A stretch of DNA of 8,162 bases from NCBI GenBank assembly GCA_016234525.1, contig JACRBK010000609.1:1-8162 (forward strand), in the 5' to 3' direction. Both the position numbers and the translations under genes were made by a program. The stretch is from Chloroflexota bacterium (GTDB taxonomy: Bacteria; Chloroflexota; Anaerolineae; Aggregatilineales; Aggregatilineaceae). Below the pieces are notes generated by a model. That model saw only the letters and a list, made by a program, of their open reading frames with translations, was not told where the DNA came from and did no database searches. How positions within the stretch are numbered: the stretch's first letter is position 1; each line of letters starts with the position of its first letter. Positions 1-5,975 of the stretch are shown here, one piece after another.

Positions 1-89
1 CGGCTTTTGCCCTGGCGGACAATCTGAAGGCTAAACTTGGGTATGAACAGGTGGATGTGCCGGAAATGCATCAGAAGTTTGCGGTATAA
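1..89 (+). CDS. C-terminal fragment of an unidentified protein
   Basis: An open frame enters from the left edge (first complete codon at position 3) and ends at the TAA at 87-89. It reads 28 residues, ending LGYEQVDVPEMHQKFAV. The fragment shows a short amphipathic, mixed-charge stretch with no membrane segment and no motif I recognise, so no function is proposed. The only support is the open frame and ordinary-looking composition. It is followed by non-coding, repeat-bearing DNA, so it is probably not co-transcribed with the kinase downstream. Confidence 0.5.
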   Translation, partial: AFALADNLKAKLGYEQVDVPEMHQKFAV

Positions 90-174
90 CGAACCTGATG
101 GCACTTTGAGAATTCATTCTGGTCACAGAATTGCAGAGCGACGTCAGCCCCTAGTGGTTAGTCCATGTTGATTT

Positions 175-225
175 TGTAGGGGCGATGCTTGCGTCGCCCA
201 GGGCAGGGCAAGCCCTGCCCCTACA
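175..225. repeat. GC-rich fold-back repeat (MITE/REP-like)
   Basis: The ends are a perfect 9-bp inverted repeat, TGTAGGGGC (175-183) and GCCCCTACA (217-225). Two internal hairpins are visible: GGCGA/TCGCC (181-185/194-198) and the 9-bp stem GGGCAGGGC/GCCCTGCCC (201-209/212-220) with an AA loop. GGCGATG (181-187) can also pair with CATCGCC (224-230). The element resembles short palindromic intergenic repeats that I recall from Chloroflexota and cyanobacteria. Copy number cannot be judged from one window. Confidence 0.6.
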
Positions 226-251
226 TCGCCAAATGCTACTCTGACCCCTAA

Positions 252-278
252 CCCCTCTCCAACTCAGTTGGAGAGGGG
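252..278. repeat. Perfect 12-bp fold-back repeat
   Basis: CCCCTCTCCAAC (252-263) and its exact complement (267-278) flank a 3-nt TCA loop, giving a 12-bp stem. The preceding ACCCCTA belongs to the same commonly seen repeat family (CCCTAACCCCTCTCC...GGAGAGGGG), which I recall as dispersed in several phyla. It could act as a weak terminator for the upstream gene, but no T-run follows on either strand. Confidence 0.6.
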
Positions 279-354
279 AACGCAGCCGACCAGATTTTGA
301 AGGGAAACGCCGCCATGCCCAGTTTTTCCCCACCTATTTTTCTGTAATACTTCC

Positions 355-384
355 CCTACAATCCCTTTTGCACCATAATATAAT
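355..384 (+). promoter_or_regulatory. Probable sigma-70-type promoter of the sensor kinase
   Basis: TATAAT at 379-384 is a perfect -10 hexamer in an AT-rich island unlike the surrounding GC-rich DNA. The best -35 at 18-nt spacing is CCTACA (355-360), only 3 of 6 matches, so the -35 is weak. Transcription would begin near 391, which fits translation from the ATG at 421 rather than the GTG at 388. Confidence 0.45.
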
Positions 385-420
385 TATGTGGTGGTGGAAA
401 TACCTTCTGGGAAGGCGCTC

Positions 421-3400
421 ATGACCGGCTCACAACAGTCTGGCAGATTATCCCCTGGTCGATGGCGAGAGTTGTTTTGGCTGTTGGTTGAACCGGCTGT
501 TTCGATTACATCGCGACAGGAGCGACGGCAGGCCCGGTTGTTATCTACGGCGCTGCTGATTTTGATCGTGATCGGCTCGATGATTCAAATGGGCGAATTT
601 CGCCAGCCAGGATGGTCGGAACTGCGCGATCCGGATTTTTGGATCAGTGGGGCGTCAGTGGTGATGTTTGCCGGGTTATACGGTCTCAGCCGCTCCCGCC
701 GTTACCGGTGGGCGGCGCGGATCGTGGTCGGATTTATGAGCGTCGCTACTTTTTTGATCGCGCTGCCCTACGAAGATTCCTCGGACCCCGGCCTGCTCGT
801 CTATTTGGTTCTGCCGGTGCTGCTGAGCAGTGTATTACTATCCACGCGCGCCACCGGCCTGTTGATCGCGGCGCAGACGACCGGGACCATTCTTTATAAC
901 GTCTTGCTGCAAGGTTATGTCAACGATAATGACTGGTCCGGCTTCGTGTTGACGACCTCGCTGATGATCTGGCTCACTACTCGTTATGTTGGAGAGAATA
1001 ATCAGGATCGTATAGCTGAACTTGCCACCAGCGCCGAAACCCTGCTGCGCACCCTGGAGGCGATGCCTGATCCGGTTGCCATGTGGGAACGCCAGCCGGA
1101 CGGGCGGGTGATTTTGACGCAGGTGAACAAAGCAGCTTACGAGCTGGCGAAAGGGCGGATGCCGGAATTTATCGGCACGACTGTCCAGGATTTTTATAAA
1201 AACACCCCCGAAATCGCCGAGCGGATTTTGAAAACGTTGAATACCGGCGAAACGCAGCGCGCCGAATTTTATTTTCGGATGCCCACGACAGGCGAGTATA
1301 AGTGGGTGCTGGCGGATTATGTACGCATCGATGATCAGCGGATGTTAAGCATGAGCCGCGATGTGACCGAGCGCCGCCAGATGGAAGAAGCCGTGATCCA
1401 GCGCGAAGCCCGGCTGCAAAGTGTTTTCCGTGCCGCCCCCACCGGGATCGGTGTGGTCGCCAGCCGGGTGCTGCTCGACGTTAACCAGCGTATTTGTGAT
1501 ATGACCGGCTATACCCGCGAGGAGTTGATCGGCCAAAGCTCACGGATTTTTTATGCCACCGATGAAGACTTTGAGTATGTCGGTAAAGTCAAATATGATC
1601 TGATCCGGCAGCACGGCACTGGCACCGTCGAAACCCGCTGGCAGTGTAAAGACGGCACGCTGCTCAATATTTTGTTGAGTTCGACCCCGATCGATCCTAC
1701 CAACCTTGCGGCAGGCGTTACCTTCACCGCGTTGGAGATTACCGAGCGCAAACAGGCGGAAGCGCGGCTGAAAATCAGCGAAGAACGTTACCGACAGTTG
1801 TTTGCAGAAATGACCAGCGGTTTTGCACTGCATGAGATCATCTGCGACGAAAATAACCAGCCGGTCGATTACCGTTTTCTCGAAATCAACCCCGCGTTTG
1901 AAAAACTAACCGGGCTGAAAGCCGCAGACATGCTCAACCGGACCGTGCTGGAAGTGCTGCCCGCTACCGAACAAACCTGGATTGATCGGTATGGGCAGGT
2001 CGCCCTGACCGGCGTCCCCGCTGAGTTTGAGGATTATTTCGCCCAGTTGAGCAGGCATTACGAAATCCGGGCGTTCAGCCCACGCCAGGGGCAGTTTGCG
2101 GCTATCTTTCACGATGTGACCGAACAAAAACGCGCTCAGGCTGCCGAACGCGCCCAACGCGCTTTTGCGGATGCGCTACGCGATGTGGTGTCCGCGGTGA
2201 ACAGCACGCTCGATCTCGATGAGGTCCTCCGGCGGATTCTGGCGCGGCTTGAAGTCGTTGTGCAGCACGATGCAGCCAATATTATGCTGTTTGAGGGCGG
2301 GCTGGCCTATATCGGCGGTAACCGGGGGTATGAAACCAGGGGATCGGTCGAATGGACGAATACGCTCATCGTCCATATCGACGACCGGCTTCTCCTGCGG
2401 CAGTTAGTCGATACCGGGCAGGGGTATATTGTCTCTGACACAAGCAAGAATCCGGGCTGGGTCCACCAACCCCAAACAAGCTGGATCAAGTCTCTGCTGG
2501 CGATTCCGATCCGCGTGGAGGGCAAGGTCATCGGCGTGTTGAATCTGGACAGCGCCGAGCTGGATCATTTCACCCTGGCCGATATGGAGCGGCTGCAAGC
2601 CTTTGCCGATCAAGCAGCGACGGCGATTCACCATGCCCGGCTGTATGCTCAGGTCCAACTTTACAGCACCGAACTGGAACGGCGCGTCACCGAACGCACC
2701 GCCGATCTCAGCCTGCGCAATACGATTGTTGAAACGCTGAGCCATTCGTTGGACATCCAGCAGATTCTCGACGATGTTTTGAACGTGATCATGGAGCGGT
2801 TCAGCGTATGCGGTGGGGCGATCTATCTGTTGGACGGCGACGGCTCCTCGCTGCAAGTCGTGGCACATGAGGGCGTCCCTATCGAGACGCTGAATCTGGT
2901 GATGGGATTTGGTTCGGTGGGATCAAAACTAGTCCCCTCGCCCTACCTGATTGACGAGGCGGGCGAAGCGGTTGATATTGTGCAGCGCACGGGGATACAT
3001 GCCGCGATTACGGTTCCCATCTGGCAGCAGGAACAGGTCCAGGGAATGCTCACCCTGGTCCACGATCAGCCGCGTCCCTGGCCCAATGAGCAGGCTCATA
3101 TGCTCGACCAGATAGGCCGCCAGATCGGGGTGGCGCTGAGTAATGCCCGGCTGTATGACAAACTCGCGCATGACGAAGCGCACTTACGCACGATTTTGCA
3201 CAGCGTCACCGAAGGGATCATGGTCTTTGATCGTGACCAAAACCTGACGCTGGTGAACCCGGCGACAGAAAAACTGCTGACATTTTATCCGGCTGAGCTG
3301 GGCGGCAGCATCCGCGCCGCGTATAAGCTGGGGGAATGGATTCGGTGGCGCGAACAAAACGCCGATGAAGTTCTCGAATTTGCCCTGCCGATAGAACCAT

Positions 3401-4362
3401 TGGTGACTCGCGACGGATCCCCCTTAGGGCACGGCGGCGCGGAATGTCACTTTCCGTCGCGTATGGATGTAGCCTGGCCGTGTTGGCTGCAAGTCGGGAT
3501 CTCAGAGGATGAAACGATCAACGTTTGCCCGGTCCACCAGCGGATTACAACACGCGCCATCCAGGCGCAGAGCGCCGAAATTCGCGCCGTGAATGGCGAG
3601 GTACATGGCCGGGTAATCGCGCTGCATGACGTGACGTATTTCCGCGAACTGGACGAAATGAAACGCCAGTTTGTCTCCACCGTCTCACACGAACTACGCA
3701 ATCCGCTGGCCGCGCTGCTGCTGCAAATCAGTTCGCTGCACCGTTATTATGACCGCTTTGCTGAAGATGAGCGGCGGCGGATGGTCACACAGGTGCAGCA
3801 GCACGCGTATGGGCTGCGCGAACTGGTCGAGGATATTCTCGAACTGTCGCGCTTTGACGCTGGGCGTTCGCTGCCCCAAAAAGAGTATTTTGACCTGGTG
3901 GAGAAATGCCACACGCTCTTTGCCATTATGCAGCCGTTGATTCGGGACAAGAACCTGACGTTTGATCCCCAGGTGGCGGCGGAGACGTGTTATCTCCATG
4001 CCGATCCCAACCAGATCGCGCGGGTGGTGCGCAACCTGCTTGAAAACGCGATCAAATATACGCCGGATGGTGGCAAGATTAACCTGAAACTGAATGTCAC
4101 CGAGGTCGAAGTCAGTGTGTCTGTCATGGATACTGGCATTGGCATCCCGCCTGAAAAACTGGTGTATATCTTTGACCGTTTCTTCCGAACCGAAGAGGCG
4201 AGCAAAATGGCATCAGGCAGCGGCCTGGGGTTGGCGATCACCAAACAGATCGTGGACCTGCATGGTGGGCGGATCGAGGTGCAGAGCGCGGTAGGGCAGG
4301 GCAGCACGTTTACGGTGACTCTGCCATTGAACACCATCCCCATGGCCGTTTACCCGGTATAA
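421..4362 (+). CDS. Membrane multi-PAS/GAF sensor histidine kinase
   Basis: This is a 1313-residue sensor kinase that would autophosphorylate a histidine in response to membrane or cytoplasmic signals and pass the phosphate to an unidentified response regulator. Residues from the ATG at 421: six hydrophobic segments (about 40-57, 74-89, 98-117, 125-140, 144-163, 172-190), PAS (204-319), PAS (327-444), PAS (451-574), GAF (597-744), GAF (776-914), a fourth PAS-like domain with a long insertion (917-1074), HisKA (1080-1149) and HATPase_c (1189-1305). The H-box is VSHELRNPL with His1090. The N-box is NLLENAIKYTP with Asn1209, G1 is DTGIGI (1237-1242), the F-box FDRFF follows, and G2 is GSGLGL (1266-1271). 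All catalytic boxes are intact, so it should be active. The ATG at 421 is chosen over the in-frame GTG at 388 because GAAGG (411-415) sits 5 nt upstream and the likely -10 overlaps the GTG region. There is no receiver domain and no regulator gene nearby. The signal is unknown. Confidence 0.93.
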   Translation: MTGSQQSGRLSPGRWRELFWLLVEPAVSITSRQERRQARLLSTALLILIVIGSMIQMGEFRQPGWSELRDPDFWISGASVVMFAGLYGLSRSRRYRWAARIVVGFMSVATFLIALPYEDSSDPGLLVYLVLPVLLSSVLLSTRATGLLIAAQTTGTILYNVLLQGYVNDNDWSGFVLTTSLMIWLTTRYVGENNQDRIAELATSAETLLRTLEAMPDPVAMWERQPDGRVILTQVNKAAYELAKGRMPEFIGTTVQDFYKNTPEIAERILKTLNTGETQRAEFYFRMPTTGEYKWVLADYVRIDDQRMLSMSRDVTERRQMEEAVIQREARLQSVFRAAPTGIGVVASRVLLDVNQRICDMTGYTREELIGQSSRIFYATDEDFEYVGKVKYDLIRQHGTGTVETRWQCKDGTLLNILLSSTPIDPTNLAAGVTFTALEITERKQAEARLKISEERYRQLFAEMTSGFALHEIICDENNQPVDYRFLEINPAFEKLTGLKAADMLNRTVLEVLPATEQTWIDRYGQVALTGVPAEFEDYFAQLSRHYEIRAFSPRQGQFAAIFHDVTEQKRAQAAERAQRAFADALRDVVSAVNSTLDLDEVLRRILARLEVVVQHDAANIMLFEGGLAYIGGNRGYETRGSVEWTNTLIVHIDDRLLLRQLVDTGQGYIVSDTSKNPGWVHQPQTSWIKSLLAIPIRVEGKVIGVLNLDSAELDHFTLADMERLQAFADQAATAIHHARLYAQVQLYSTELERRVTERTADLSLRNTIVETLSHSLDIQQILDDVLNVIMERFSVCGGAIYLLDGDGSSLQVVAHEGVPIETLNLVMGFGSVGSKLVPSPYLIDEAGEAVDIVQRTGIHAAITVPIWQQEQVQGMLTLVHDQPRPWPNEQAHMLDQIGRQIGVALSNARLYDKLAHDEAHLRTILHSVTEGIMVFDRDQNLTLVNPATEKLLTFYPAELGGSIRAAYKLGEWIRWREQNADEVLEFALPIEPLVTRDGSPLGHGGAECHFPSRMDVAWPCWLQVGISEDETINVCPVHQRITTRAIQAQSAEIRAVNGEVHGRVIALHDVTYFRELDEMKRQFVSTVSHELRNPLAALLLQISSLHRYYDRFAEDERRRMVTQVQQHAYGLRELVEDILELSRFDAGRSLPQKEYFDLVEKCHTLFAIMQPLIRDKNLTFDPQVAAETCYLHADPNQIARVVRNLLENAIKYTPDGGKINLKLNVTEVEVSVSVMDTGIGIPPEKLVYIFDRFFRTEEASKMASGSGLGLAITKQIVDLHGGRIEVQSAVGQGSTFTVTLPLNTIPMAVYPV

Positions 4363-4394
4363 GCGCCCGGCGTATAGTTCAGGGTAAACGGCAG

Positions 4395-4412
4395 GCACGC
4401 CCCCCGGCGTGC
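4395..4412 (+). other. Hairpin after the kinase gene
   Basis: GCACGCC (4395-4401) and GGCGTGC (4406-4412) form a 7-bp GC-rich stem with a CCCC loop 32 nt after the kinase stop. No T-tract follows, so it is not a convincing intrinsic terminator. It lies directly before the infC -35 and may only partly insulate the two transcripts. Confidence 0.4.
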
Positions 4413-4414
4413 GG

Positions 4415-4443
4415 TTGACGAAACGCTTACGTTGTGCTAAACT
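4415..4443 (+). promoter_or_regulatory. Extended -10 promoter of infC
   Basis: TTGACG (4415-4420, 5 of 6 matches to the -35) is separated by exactly 17 nt from TAAACT (4438-4443, 4 of 6). The -10 is directly preceded by TGC, the extended -10 signature. Transcription would start near 4450. That leaves the in-frame ATG at 4447 out of the message and gives a leader of roughly 48 nt before the ATC start of infC. Confidence 0.65.
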
Positions 4444-4482
4444 TCCATGTCAATAACATGTGTACGAATGACAGAAATTACG

Positions 4483-4490
4483 AGAAAGGA
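4483..4490 (+). promoter_or_regulatory. infC ribosome binding site, deciding the start codon
   Basis: AGAAAGGA matches eight consecutive bases complementary to the typical 16S rRNA 3' end. It is 7 nt from the ATC at 4498. Neither upstream in-frame ATG (4447, 4468) has a comparable site, so this element fixes translation at the ATC. Confidence 0.75.
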
Positions 4491-4497
4491 TACGACC

Positions 4498-5022
4498 ATC
4501 AGCACAGAAGAGTACCGGATCAACCAGCAAATTCGCGCGCGCGAAGTGCGGCTTATTACCGACACCAACGAGAACGTAGGTGTAGTGCCGATCCAAAAGG
4601 CATTACAAATGGCCGCTGACCGTGAGCTTGACCTGGTGGAAGTGGCTCCGACCGCTGTCCCGCCGGTTTGTAAGATCATGGACTTCGGCAAGTTCTTGTA
4701 TGAACGTGCTAAGAAAGATCGCGAAGCCCGCAAACAGCAAAAAACGATCGAGGTCAAAGAGATCCGGTTAAGGCCCAAGACCGACGATCATCACCGATCG
4801 TTTAAGGTGCGTGATGCCCGCCGCTGGATCGAAGAGGGTATGAAGGTCAAGGTCCGTATTCGCTTCCGTGGCCGTGAGATCACGTATCCTGAAATTGCAC
4901 GCCAAATGCTAGAAGAAGTGGCCGTAGAGTTGAATGACATCGCCATTGTCGAGCAGTCCCCGAACATGGAAGGCCGCACAATGTTAATGGTGCTGGCTCC
5001 GGCCCCCGACAAGAAAAAATAA
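4498..5022 (+). CDS. infC: Translation initiation factor IF-3
   Basis: IF3 binds the 30S subunit, blocks premature 50S joining and checks start-codon/initiator-tRNA pairing. From the ATC start the protein is 174 residues, the usual IF3 length. The N-domain opens with YRINQQIRAREVRLI (6-20), continues through LDLVEVAP (44-51) and PPVCKIMDFGKF (55-66), which carries the IF3 signature, then a basic linker helix (about 67-85) and the C-domain (86-170), including VKVRIRFRGREI. Starting at ATC rather than ATG is supported by the strong Shine-Dalgarno 7 nt upstream, by the match to the family N-terminus and by the predicted transcription start. Non-AUG infC starts are established (AUU in E. coli) and let IF3 repress its own translation. 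If the start were the ATG at 4447 or 4468, 17 or 10 extra residues would precede the conserved region. It is followed by a terminator-like hairpin and then rpmI and rplT. Confidence 0.95.
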   Translation: MSTEEYRINQQIRAREVRLITDTNENVGVVPIQKALQMAADRELDLVEVAPTAVPPVCKIMDFGKFLYERAKKDREARKQQKTIEVKEIRLRPKTDDHHRSFKVRDARRWIEEGMKVKVRIRFRGREITYPEIARQMLEEVAVELNDIAIVEQSPNMEGRTMLMVLAPAPDKKK

Positions 5023-5040
5023 ACCCCGGTCCGGGTTTTT
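5021..5040 (+). terminator. Terminator-like hairpin after infC
   Basis: The stem AAACCC/GGGTTT (5021-5026/5033-5038) forms directly at the infC stop. An alternative is CCCG-GTC-CGGG with flanking A:T pairs and one bulge. It runs into TTTTT (5036-5040). The stem is short, so termination is probably partial and some infC transcripts may continue into rpmI-rplT. Confidence 0.55.
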
Positions 5041-5060
5041 CGGGCGGCAAATTTTGACCC

Positions 5061-5089
5061 TACAAAACTTCGGGCTGCTCACATATAAT
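5061..5089 (+). promoter_or_regulatory. Probable promoter of rpmI-rplT
   Basis: TATAAT (5084-5089) is a perfect -10. At 17-nt spacing the -35 is TACAAA (5061-5066, 3 of 6). A better hexamer, TTGACC (5054-5059), lies 24 nt from the -10, which is too far for a normal sigma-70 promoter. Coming right after the infC terminator, it suggests that rpmI-rplT can be transcribed separately, starting near 5096. Confidence 0.5.
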
Positions 5090-5095
5090 TAAACC

Positions 5096-5254
5096 CATCT
5101 GCGCCGCACCTCTGTGCGGTGCTGGCGTGTTTTTAAGGGAAGTGCTTAGCGCTGCAACGTGATGCTGGTGCAGCGGTGTAGCGTCCGTACCGCAAGAACC
5201 ATGCTTTTTGCTGAACGCTTACGGCTAAAAGCTATTTTTTAAGGGAGATCGTTC
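5096..5254 (+). promoter_or_regulatory. Structured rpmI leader (candidate attenuator)
   Basis: This is a 159-nt untranslated leader between the predicted start of transcription and rpmI. From 5' to 3' it has a 9-bp hairpin (5101-5109/5114-5122, loop CTCT), a first T-run plus AAGGGA (5130-5140), and a 7-bp stem CGCTGCA/TGCAGCG (5150-5156/5169-5175). That stem overlaps a competing stem GCGGT/ACCGC (5173-5177/5189-5193). A terminator hairpin (5203-5232) with a T-run follows, abutting the rpmI Shine-Dalgarno. Leaders in which L20 controls this operon are established (translational in E. coli, transcription attenuation in B. subtilis). That this leader binds L20 is inference from position only. 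I could not identify the 23S-mimic motif. Confidence 0.55.
5203..5240 (+). terminator. Intrinsic terminator (attenuator) abutting the rpmI RBS
   Basis: GCTTTT (5203-5208) pairs with AAAAGC (5227-5232). After a T/T mismatch, GCTG (5210-5213) pairs with CGGC (5222-5225), with an 8-nt loop. The run TTTTTT (5235-5240) follows two bases after the stem, and AAGGGAG, the rpmI Shine-Dalgarno, starts at 5241. Terminating here would stop rpmI-rplT before translation can start. The A:T-rich base of the stem makes it modest in strength. Confidence 0.6.
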
Positions 5255-5503
5255 GTGGCTAAGAAGAAGCAGAAGAAGTATAAGCTGAAGACCTATAAGG
5301 CCGCGGCCAAGCGTTTTCGCGTGACCGGGACTGGGAAACTGCTGCGGACCAAGGGCGGCAAGAGCCACCTGCGCCGTAATCGTTCGGCGCGTTCCAAAGC
5401 CATGTTTGCCGAAATGCAAGAAGTTACCCCCGCCGCTGAAGTCAAGCGTGTTCGCCGCCTGCTGCCTTACCTGGGCAAGTACAAAGCCAACCCGCCTGGG
5501 TAG
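5255..5503 (+). CDS. rpmI: 50S ribosomal protein L35
   Basis: L35 is a small basic protein of the large ribosomal subunit. It begins at GTG with GGGAG (5243-5247) 7 nt upstream. The 82-residue product carries the family core KLKTYKAAAKRFRVTGTGK (10-28) and ends its conserved part with VKRVRRLLPY, as L35 proteins do. It is longer than the usual 64-66 residues because of a lysine-rich N-terminal extension (MAKKKQKKY) and about ten extra C-terminal residues after RLLPY. No better internal start is present. It sits 30 nt upstream of rplT in the standard infC-rpmI-rplT order and is presumably controlled by the leader and terminator before it. Confidence 0.94.
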   Translation: MAKKKQKKYKLKTYKAAAKRFRVTGTGKLLRTKGGKSHLRRNRSARSKAMFAEMQEVTPAAEVKRVRRLLPYLGKYKANPPG

Positions 5504-5533
5504 ACCATTTGTTAGAGAACTGAGGAGTTTCGC

Positions 5534-5884
5534 ATGAGTCGAGTAAAGACCGGTACTGTTACCCGCAGCCGGCATAAGAAAATCTTGAAGATGACGAAGG
5601 GCCAGAGAAGCAGTAAACACCGGCTTTTCCGTCGTGCTAATGAAGCCATGATGAAAAGCATGTGGTATGCCTATCGGGACCGTCGCAACCGCCGCCGCGA
5701 TCTGCGCCGCCTGTGGATTGCGCGTATCAATGCGGCTGCCCGTCTGAATGGCTTGAACTACAGCCGTTTTATGCACGGGTTGAAGTTGGCCCAGATTGAA
5801 CTGGACCGTAAGATATTGGCGGACCTCGCCGTGCGTGACGGTGCGACTTTTGCCGCGCTGGCCACCATGGCGAAACAGTCTTAG
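5534..5884 (+). CDS. rplT: 50S ribosomal protein L20
   Basis: L20 is an early-assembly protein of the large subunit that binds 23S rRNA and, in studied bacteria, represses its own operon. The ATG has a strong Shine-Dalgarno GAGGAG (5522-5527) 6 nt upstream. The 116-residue protein has the expected basic N-terminal extension (VKTGTVTRSRHKKILK) and the helix YAYRDRRNRRRDLRRLWI. The signature LWIARINAAAR is at 60-70, followed by NYSRFMHGLKLAQIELDRKILADLAV. Length and composition are normal. It is last in the cluster and is followed by a strong terminator. Confidence 0.97.
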   Translation: MSRVKTGTVTRSRHKKILKMTKGQRSSKHRLFRRANEAMMKSMWYAYRDRRNRRRDLRRLWIARINAAARLNGLNYSRFMHGLKLAQIELDRKILADLAVRDGATFAALATMAKQS

Positions 5885-5911
5885 CCTTTACCTGTCGAAT
5901 CTACCGCGACG

Positions 5912-5950
5912 AAAACCGGCGGCTGCTGTTTAGCCGAGACGCCGGTTTTT
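5912..5950 (+). terminator. Strong intrinsic terminator of the ribosomal cluster
   Basis: AAAACCGGCG (5912-5921) pairs perfectly with CGCCGGTTTT (5940-5949), a 10-bp stem. The 18-nt loop has a small inner GCT/AGC pairing. The T-run 5946-5950 completes the signal. It lies 27 nt after the rplT stop. Confidence 0.85.
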
Positions 5951-5962
5951 CGTGTTTATACT
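5934..5962 (+). promoter_or_regulatory. Possible promoter of the methyltransferase gene
   Basis: TATACT (5957-5962, 5 of 6) is a fair -10. The hexamer at 17-nt spacing, CCGAGA (5934-5939), matches the -35 at 3 of 6 and lies inside the preceding terminator loop. Transcription would start near 5969, leaving only about 7 nt before the ATG. Confidence 0.3.
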
Positions 5963-5975
5963 GGGCGTGTGAATT

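Larger units (their letters stand above)
90..420. other. Non-coding region with fold-back repeats ahead of the kinase
   Basis: There is no credible gene in this stretch. It holds a small hairpin without a T-tract (stem 116-121/126-131, loop GTCA), a GC-rich fold-back repeat (175-225), a second fold-back repeat (252-278) and, at the right end, an AT-rich promoter-like segment. The motif GCCCCTA occurs at 147-153 and 217-223, and its complement at 177-183, so the repeat may extend left to about 147. Short frames across the area only read through these repeats. Confidence 0.6.

Noticed and set aside
151..333. 60-codon - strand frame in the left intergenic region
   Set aside because: It consists of translated fold-back repeats.
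388..420. GTG at 388 as the kinase start, adding 11 residues
   Set aside because: It has no ribosome binding site and lies only 3 nt after a TATAAT, so it would be upstream of the predicted transcript start. The ATG at 421 has GAAGG at good spacing.
4447..4497. ATG at 4447 or 4468 as the start of infC
   Set aside because: Neither has a Shine-Dalgarno, the first probably lies outside the transcript, and the added residues precede the conserved IF3 N-terminus.
5225..5776. 183-codon - strand frame opposite rpmI and rplT
   Set aside because: It spans two well-identified ribosomal protein genes in antisense and has no family features.
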